Below are positions 59,576-64,000 of a stretch of 64,000 nt of DNA, in pieces. Source of the stretch: a bacterium (GTDB lineage: Bacteria > Cyanobacteriota > Vampirovibrionia > Gastranaerophilales > Gastranaerophilaceae); NCBI GenBank assembly GCA_017626055.1, contig JAGAJM010000004.1, positions 1 to 64,000 on the forward strand, written 5' to 3'. The notes beneath the pieces are model-generated. The model saw nothing but the letters and a program-made list of their open reading frames with translations, was not told the DNA's origin and searched no databases. The translations under genes and the position numbers were made by a program. Within the stretch, counting starts at the first letter, position 1. The number at the start of each line of letters is the position of its first letter.

Positions 59576-59584
59576 TGATATAAT
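59576..59584 (+). promoter_or_regulatory. Extended -10 promoter of the GIY-YIG gene
   Basis: TGATATAAT (59576-59584) ends 6 nt before the ATG at 59591, and no ribosome site is present, so the transcript should be leaderless. Confidence 0.5.
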
Positions 59585-59590
59585 AGTTAT

Positions 59591-59878
59591 ATGAATGAAA
59601 AATATGCAGTTTATATACTAACAAATTATTCAGAATCAAGTTTTTATATTGGTGTAACTTCTAATTTAGAACGTAGAATTTGGGAACATAAAAATCATGT
59701 AGTTAAAGGTTATACAGATAAATATAATTTGAACAAATTAGTATATTATGAATTAACAAGTTCTATTGAATCTGCAATTTCAAGAGAAAAGCAATTAAAA
59801 CGTTGGCATAGAGAGTGGAAAATAAATTTAATCAAAGAAAATAATCCACAGATGATTGATTTATCTGAAAAGTGGTAA
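59591..59878 (+). CDS. GIY-YIG nuclease domain protein
   Basis: 95 residues, only the nuclease domain. YAVYILTNYSESSFYIGVTS contains the GIY-like VYI and the YIG, followed by LERRIWEHK (Arg and His), the catalytic Glu in ESAISREKQLKRWHREWK and a C-terminal LIKENNPQMIDL. This is the stand-alone UvrC/YhbQ-type group. It would make single-strand nicks in DNA. The gene fills the space between two inverted repeats, which may be its substrate or its mobility ends. Confidence 0.92.
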   Translation: MNEKYAVYILTNYSESSFYIGVTSNLERRIWEHKNHVVKGYTDKYNLNKLVYYELTSSIESAISREKQLKRWHREWKINLIKENNPQMIDLSEKW

Positions 59879-59904
59879 GATCCTGAAACAAGTTCAGGAT
59901 GACA
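59878..59904 (-). repeat. Right inverted repeat of the GIY-YIG unit
   Basis: On the plus strand it begins AGATCCTGAAAC and ends TCAGGATGACA; exact reverse complement of 59536-59562. Its first base is the last base of the GIY-YIG stop codon. Confidence 0.85.
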
Positions 59905-60059
59905 TATTAGATTTTTTGTTTTCATGTATTTGATTACACAAAGGATTTTGAATTCTTGTTCAGAGCTTTTTTCTACTGAATATCATTATTTGTAAACTAA
60001 AAATATGAAATTTGTTTTAAAATCTCTCTTAAAAATCATGTTGATGTTACAATTTTATC

Positions 60060-61949
60060 ATGGCTAGCACGTGGGATGAATTAGTACAACAAATAAAAGA
60101 ACGCTTGGATATTGTGGAAGTTATATCGGAGCAAGTTGTTTTGAAAAAAAGAGGAAACAACTTTTGGGGATTGTGTCCGTTTCACAAGGATAAAAATCCG
60201 TCGTTTTGTGTTACTCCACATTTAGGGATTTACAAGTGTTTCAGCTGCGGTGAGGCTGGTGATGCTTTAAAATTCATCATGAAAACTCGTAATATGGAGT
60301 TTAAAGATTTAATTGTTGAATTGGCGGATAAGTTTGGTTTTGAGCTTCCAAAAACTCACAAATCAGATGGAACGTCAACTAAGGAAGTTAAAGAACAAAT
60401 GCTTGCAGCAACAATGGTTGCGGCTGAATATTATCATGATTTGTTATTAAGAGAGAAAGATGCAAATGCTGAAGTTGCTTTGAAATACCTTACAAAACGT
60501 GGTATTGGAACAGATATTATCAAAAAATTTCATATTGGAGTTGCTCCAAAAGCGTATTCTGCATTATATGACGAACTAAGAAAAGATTTTTCTAATGAGA
60601 TTTTAGAAAAAGCTGGTTTGATTTTGAAAAGTGATAAAGGTGGTTACATTGATAGATTTAGAAATCGTGTAATTATTCCTATTCAAAATGAAAATGGTGA
60701 ATTTGTCGCTTTCGGTGCAAGAGCATTAGAAGCTGACCAAAATCCTAAGTACCTAAATTCATCAGATTCATTAATATATAATAAGAGCCGTTTATTGTAT
60801 GGACTTTATACTGCTAAAGATGCAATAAAAAAAGAAGATGCGGTTGTTTTGATGGAAGGTTATTTTGATGTAATTTCATCTCAAGCTCACGGTATTGAAA
60901 ATTGCGTTGCATCTTGCGGTACTTCATTAACTGCCGATCACGTGAAACTTTTATCACGTTATACAAAATCAAGAAGAATTTATTTGTCTTTTGATACAGA
61001 TTCAGCAGGGCAAAAAGCTACTGCTCGTGGAGCTGAAATTATTAGAGATGTTTTTGCAGGTTTAGGTGATATCAAACAATTTGACGAAAGCTATGTTGCT
61101 TCTGATAAAGATAAATATGCTTGTGAAATTCGTGTAATTGCACCGCCTGAAGGAAAAGATCCAGATGAATTTGTTCGCTCAGTTGGTGCAGATGCATACA
61201 AAATGTATATGGAAAATGCTCCATTATTCATTGATTTTCAGTTGGATAATATCTTAAAACAGAAGCACAATTTCAAATCCCCACAAGAAAAAGCACAATA
61301 TGTAAAACAGATTATTCCGATTTTAGCAGAAATTAAAAATAGAATTATACGTTCTGAATATATTGATATGGTTGCTCAATCATTGTCAATTGATGCTAAT
61401 GCAATTCGTACTGAAATGCGAATTTTTGAACGTGCAAATCATCCACAAGAAGAAAGAATTGTTAAGAATGTAACAAAAAGTTCTTCTGTACTACAAAAAG
61501 CGCAAAAAAATTTATTGAGCGTTTTTCTAGTTCCTGACAGTCCATTAACATTTACTCAAATAAATGAAATGATTGCCGACGTTGCATTCGATGATCAAAT
61601 ATTAATAAATGTAAAATCTACAATTGACAAATTGATATGTAGCGTAAATAATGTGAAAGAATTAATCGAACACTTATATACAGAATTTGTTGATAACCCT
61701 GATGCTCAGGCTGTTTTGCCAGAGTTGATAGCAATCTCAGAAGTATATAGAGGTCTGGAAGAAGAAGATTTTGTAAACGTTATTAAAGAAACTTTAAACA
61801 AGATTAATCATTGCAGACAAGTGAAGGAAACCGAACACATTAAGAATTTGTATAAAGGGATTAGCGATGACGATCCTGAAGCATTAAAGCTTCAAATACA
61901 ACTAAGAGATAAAATAAAGAAACTAAGACAAAAATCGGAGAAATTTTAG
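60060..61949 (+). CDS. dnaG: DNA primase
   Basis: 629 residues. CHC2 zinc finger at the N-terminus (GLCPFHKDKNPSFCV and YKCFSCGEAGD), the catalytic core with RNRVIIPIQNENGEFVAFGA and NSSDSLIYNKS, TOPRIM (VVLMEGYFDVIS, IYLSFDTDSAGQKA, APPEGKDPDEF) and a helicase-binding C-terminus. Synthesises RNA primers at the fork. An extended -10 (TGTTACAAT, TACAAT at 60048-60053) ends 6 nt before the ATG with no ribosome site. rpoD follows directly. Confidence 0.97.
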   Translation: MASTWDELVQQIKERLDIVEVISEQVVLKKRGNNFWGLCPFHKDKNPSFCVTPHLGIYKCFSCGEAGDALKFIMKTRNMEFKDLIVELADKFGFELPKTHKSDGTSTKEVKEQMLAATMVAAEYYHDLLLREKDANAEVALKYLTKRGIGTDIIKKFHIGVAPKAYSALYDELRKDFSNEILEKAGLILKSDKGGYIDRFRNRVIIPIQNENGEFVAFGARALEADQNPKYLNSSDSLIYNKSRLLYGLYTAKDAIKKEDAVVLMEGYFDVISSQAHGIENCVASCGTSLTADHVKLLSRYTKSRRIYLSFDTDSAGQKATARGAEIIRDVFAGLGDIKQFDESYVASDKDKYACEIRVIAPPEGKDPDEFVRSVGADAYKMYMENAPLFIDFQLDNILKQKHNFKSPQEKAQYVKQIIPILAEIKNRIIRSEYIDMVAQSLSIDANAIRTEMRIFERANHPQEERIVKNVTKSSSVLQKAQKNLLSVFLVPDSPLTFTQINEMIADVAFDDQILINVKSTIDKLICSVNNVKELIEHLYTEFVDNPDAQAVLPELIAISEVYRGLEEEDFVNVIKETLNKINHCRQVKETEHIKNLYKGISDDDPEALKLQIQLRDKIKKLRQKSEKF

Positions 61950-63050
61950 ATGACAAAGAAAAGACAATCAAGCTCCTCAGTAATCAGTGTAATGGATGAT
62001 GATGCACTAGATTTACAAGATATTAGCGAGGATTCAGTTTTAGACTCTGAACATGATGCGATTAATTATATGAATGTTGATATTTCAACAGATAATATTG
62101 AAGACATTGTAACATCAAAAATGGGTGATAAAGTGAATCCGGAAGATATCTACATGCTTCATAGCATGGATGAAGAACCGGATCCAAATGATTTAGAATT
62201 GCCTAAAAATGTTGCAATTGATGATCCTGTAAGATTATACTTGCGTGAAATTGGTAGAATTAAATTATTATCTGCCAATGAAGAAATTGAATTAGCAAGA
62301 AAAATTTTAGAAGGTGGTACACCTGGTGCTATCGCTAAAAGAAAACTTGTTCAAGCTAACTTACGTTTAGTTGTAAGTATTGCTAAAAAATATGTTGGAC
62401 GTGGAATGTTGTTCTTAGACCTTATCCAAGAAGGTAACTTAGGTCTAATTCGTGCAGCTGAAAAATTTGATCACGAAAGAGGTTTCAAATTCTCAACTTA
62501 TGCTACTTGGTGGATTAGACAAGCAATTACTCGTGCAATTGCTGACCAAGCTAGAACAATCAGAATTCCTGTTCACATGGTTGAAACAATCAACAAATTG
62601 AAAAAAGTTACAAGAAAATTGGCTCAAGACTTGTCAAGAAAACCAACCGAAGATGAATTGGCAGCAGAAATGAACGTTTCTATTCCAAAACTTCGTGAAA
62701 TTATCAAAATTGCTCAAGAACCTCTTTCTTTAGAAACTCCGATTGGTAAAGAAGAAGATTCTAGACTAGGTGATTTCATCGAAGATAAAGAAGCTGATGC
62801 TCCAGTTAAAATGGTTGCTTCTGAATTATTAAAAGAAGACTTGGCTGAAGTTCTTTGCACATTATCACCAAGAGAACGTGATGTATTGAGATTGCGTTTT
62901 GGTATGGATGATGGTCGTCAAAGAACATTAGAAGAAGTAGGTCAATTATTCGGTGTTACTCGTGAACGTATCAGACAAATTGAAGCAAAAGCTTTGAGAA
63001 AATTACGTCATCCAAATCGTAAAAAACGTTTAGAAGAATACGTTGAGTAA
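61950..63050 (+). CDS. rpoD: RNA polymerase primary sigma factor
   Basis: 366 residues. Acidic N-terminal region of about 90 residues, region 1.2 ([19 protein letters not shown]), region 2 ([35 protein letters not shown]), region 3 and region 4.2 ([20 protein letters not shown]). The ATG touches the dnaG stop (TAGATG), so the dnaG-rpoD pair of the classical macromolecular synthesis operon is kept, without rpsU. Length and regions fit a group 1 sigma of cyanobacterial/Firmicute type. Confidence 0.96.
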   Translation: MTKKRQSSSSVISVMDDDALDLQDISEDSVLDSEHDAINYMNVDISTDNIEDIVTSKMGDKVNPEDIYMLHSMDEEPDPNDLELPKNVAIDDPVRLYLREIGRIKLLSANEEIELARKILEGGTPGAIAKRKLVQANLRLVVSIAKKYVGRGMLFLDLIQEGNLGLIRAAEKFDHERGFKFSTYATWWIRQAITRAIADQARTIRIPVHMVETINKLKKVTRKLAQDLSRKPTEDELAAEMNVSIPKLREIIKIAQEPLSLETPIGKEEDSRLGDFIEDKEADAPVKMVASELLKEDLAEVLCTLSPRERDVLRLRFGMDDGRQRTLEEVGQLFGVTRERIRQIEAKALRKLRHPNRKKRLEEYVE

Positions 63051-63066
63051 TAGATTTAAAAATGAG

Positions 63067-63092
63067 AGCTCCTAAAAAGGAGCTTTTATTTT
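63067..63092 (+). terminator. Terminator after dnaG-rpoD
   Basis: AGCTCC (63067-63072), a 6-nt loop, GGAGCT (63079-63084), followed by TTTATTTTTT. Confidence 0.8.
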
Positions 63093-63122
63093 TTCTAATG
63101 TTTGTGTTACTATGGAAATCTA

Positions 63123-63842
63123 ATGAATATACCACGAATTTCGGGTTTAAGAACTGGCTTGGGATTAGCAATTGTGGCAGGTGCACTTACCCTAACTGCT
63201 CCAACAAAGGCCGAAAGTAAAATAGAAACCCTGCAAGAAGACAAATTTGAATATTTTTATGAAAAGCAAACCTCTAGTCCAGATTTTAAAACTAAATTAA
63301 AAAGATGGGCGATAAGAAGTTTTTCTGAAGAAGTTGCATTACCTCCTCCAAAAGGAAGTGCGGCAGATTCTATATTGGCTTTTGCTCCAGATCCATATGT
63401 AACAGTTCAAGGTCAACAAAAAACTCTGACTTTTGTTGTTGATGTTACTAATAATATTCTTTATCATTACGACAAAAATGGAAATCCACTTAAAGGTTAT
63501 AGAATTGCTAGTGGCAAACTAGATCCTGAAAATCAAACAGATGAAGGGCTAAGAGTTGTTTCTCATGTGGAAACATATCCATATAAAACTGCGCCATCTC
63601 ATACAAAACGTAGTCAAAACCCATCTGATTATGGTCCAAGGTGTATAATTTTAGATACATTAGATCCTACCACTGGTGCAAAAGGAGTTACTGGTGAATT
63701 TATCCATGGAAACAGAAATGCATCAAGCATTGGTAAACACGCATCAAAAGGTTGTATGCGTATGGATAATTCAGTCATAAAAGAACTTGCCAAAATCGTC
63801 AAACGTGGGGATTTGGTAATGATAATAAGACGTATTCGATAA
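63123..63842 (+). CDS. L,D-transpeptidase (YkuD domain)
   Basis: 239 residues from the ATG at 63123. A signal peptide or anchor (GLAIVAGALTLTAPTKAES) precedes a YkuD domain beginning LTFVVDVTNNILYHYDKNGN and carrying the catalytic HGN and SKGCMRMDN motifs (His and Cys). It makes 3-3 cross-links in peptidoglycan or attaches outer-membrane proteins to it. TACTAT at 63108-63113, with a TGn extension, ends 9 nt before the ATG, so the leader is nearly absent. Confidence 0.93.
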   Translation: MNIPRISGLRTGLGLAIVAGALTLTAPTKAESKIETLQEDKFEYFYEKQTSSPDFKTKLKRWAIRSFSEEVALPPPKGSAADSILAFAPDPYVTVQGQQKTLTFVVDVTNNILYHYDKNGNPLKGYRIASGKLDPENQTDEGLRVVSHVETYPYKTAPSHTKRSQNPSDYGPRCIILDTLDPTTGAKGVTGEFIHGNRNASSIGKHASKGCMRMDNSVIKELAKIVKRGDLVMIIRRIR

Positions 63843-63848
63843 GAAAGT

Positions 63849-64000
63849 TAGCTCAAAATTTCATCTAAAATTTCAGCATTTTTAGATGCGTTTTGAAGTT
63901 GTTGTTTTGAAATTCTACGCATGTAATTTCTTAAAGCTTCTCTGATTAATTCGCTTCTTGAACAACTTTCCTTATCTGCAAGACCATCTACCTTATTTAA
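63849..64000 (-). CDS. Ribbon-helix-helix protein, C-terminal part (runs off the window)
   Basis: Minus-strand frame entering at the right edge reads LNKVDGLADKESCSRSELIR, then EALRNYMRRISKQ: the CopG/Arc helix-turn-helix of ribbon-helix-helix DNA-binding proteins. The N-terminal strand is outside the window. It ends near 63849; the last few codons depend on a base I could not verify, and an alternative stop lies near 63866. Possibly an antitoxin or autoregulator. Confidence 0.6.

Larger units (their letters stand above)
59536..59904 (+). mobile_element. Candidate mini-element: GIY-YIG gene bounded by 27-bp perfect inverted repeats
   Basis: The 27 nt at 59536-59562 (starting TGTCATCCTGAA and ending TTCAGGATCT) are the exact reverse complement of 59878-59904. 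Identity stops at both borders. Each repeat is itself palindromic (ATCCTGAA and TTCAGGAT). The interval contains one gene, a GIY-YIG nuclease, whose stop codon is the first base of the right repeat. No clear target-site duplication is visible. I infer a mobile or homing-like unit, 369 bp long. Confidence 0.6.

Noticed and set aside
12310..60060. Nine-mer ATTGTAACA seen near several promoters (about 12315, 57603, 60046)
   Set aside because: By composition about two copies are expected by chance in 64 kb on both strands.

Overview
The window is 64 kb of AT-rich (roughly 30 percent G+C by eye) bacterial chromosome using the standard code. The gene content points to a diderm bacterium (LptB and an LptF/LptG-type permease, lipoproteins, outer-membrane-like proteins) with an anaerobic lifestyle (flavodiiron protein plus ferritin), flagellar rod genes, a type IV pilin-like protein with a Gastranaerophilales-style N-terminus, many TPR proteins and LicD-type glycan decoration genes. 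I infer a gut member of the non-photosynthetic cyanobacterial relatives (Candidatus Gastranaerophilales / Vampirovibrionia, formerly Melainabacteria). This is an inference from gene style, not a phylogenetic result.

Layout. 1-1.9 kb: the end of an XRE regulator divergent from two overlapping glycosyltransferases. 1.9-7.4 kb: hisS, gloA, a hypothetical protein, murA overlapping a small duplicated-domain protein, and a repeat-containing hypothetical. 7.5-21 kb: mfd and a SurA/PrsA-type lipoprotein, a diguanylate cyclase, lptB, an LptF/G permease and a phosphodiester glycosidase in one operon, then envelope, division (FtsB/DivIC-like), TPR and metallopeptidase-like genes. 21-22.5 kb: a CtpA protease and tRNA-Cys. 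22.7-27.2 kb: a five-gene minus-strand cassette (LicD, aminotransferase, cytidylyltransferase, acyltransferase, LicD), divergent from a second XRE regulator. 27.8-30.1 kb: four flagellar rod genes. 30.5-30.9 kb: tRNA-Leu surrounded by partial copies of its own ends. 31.4-42.3 kb: an accessory block with a WYL regulator, a Pif1-helicase/TPR fusion, small proteins, a 20-residue repeat protein and a UvrD-type helicase with a Cas4/RecB-like nuclease domain. 42.3-54 kb: ferritin and flavodiiron protein, EngB, a Xer recombinase, a pseudopilin, TPR proteins and an AcsE-like pterin-binding protein. 54-64 kb: small lineage-specific genes, a truncated-looking gene carrying an in-frame palindromic insert, lepA, a GIY-YIG gene bounded by perfect inverted repeats, dnaG-rpoD, an L,D-transpeptidase and the start of a ribbon-helix-helix gene.

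The strongest leads are these. (1) The same palindrome, GTGTC-N7-GACAC, lies at the WYL regulator promoter region and in the divergent promoter region between the Pif1-TPR gene and the operon that ends in the helicase-nuclease. This ties them into one probable regulon and makes a candidate defence or DNA-processing system. (2) A GIY-YIG nuclease gene is enclosed exactly by 27-bp perfect inverted repeats, and a diverged relative of that repeat sits elsewhere in the window. (3) A palindromic element is inserted in frame inside a coding sequence. (4) A compact LicD / cytidylyltransferase / aminotransferase cassette probably attaches a CDP-activated amino compound to a surface glycan. (5) Several genes have a -10 box only 6-9 nt before the start codon and no Shine-Dalgarno sequence, which suggests leaderless transcripts.
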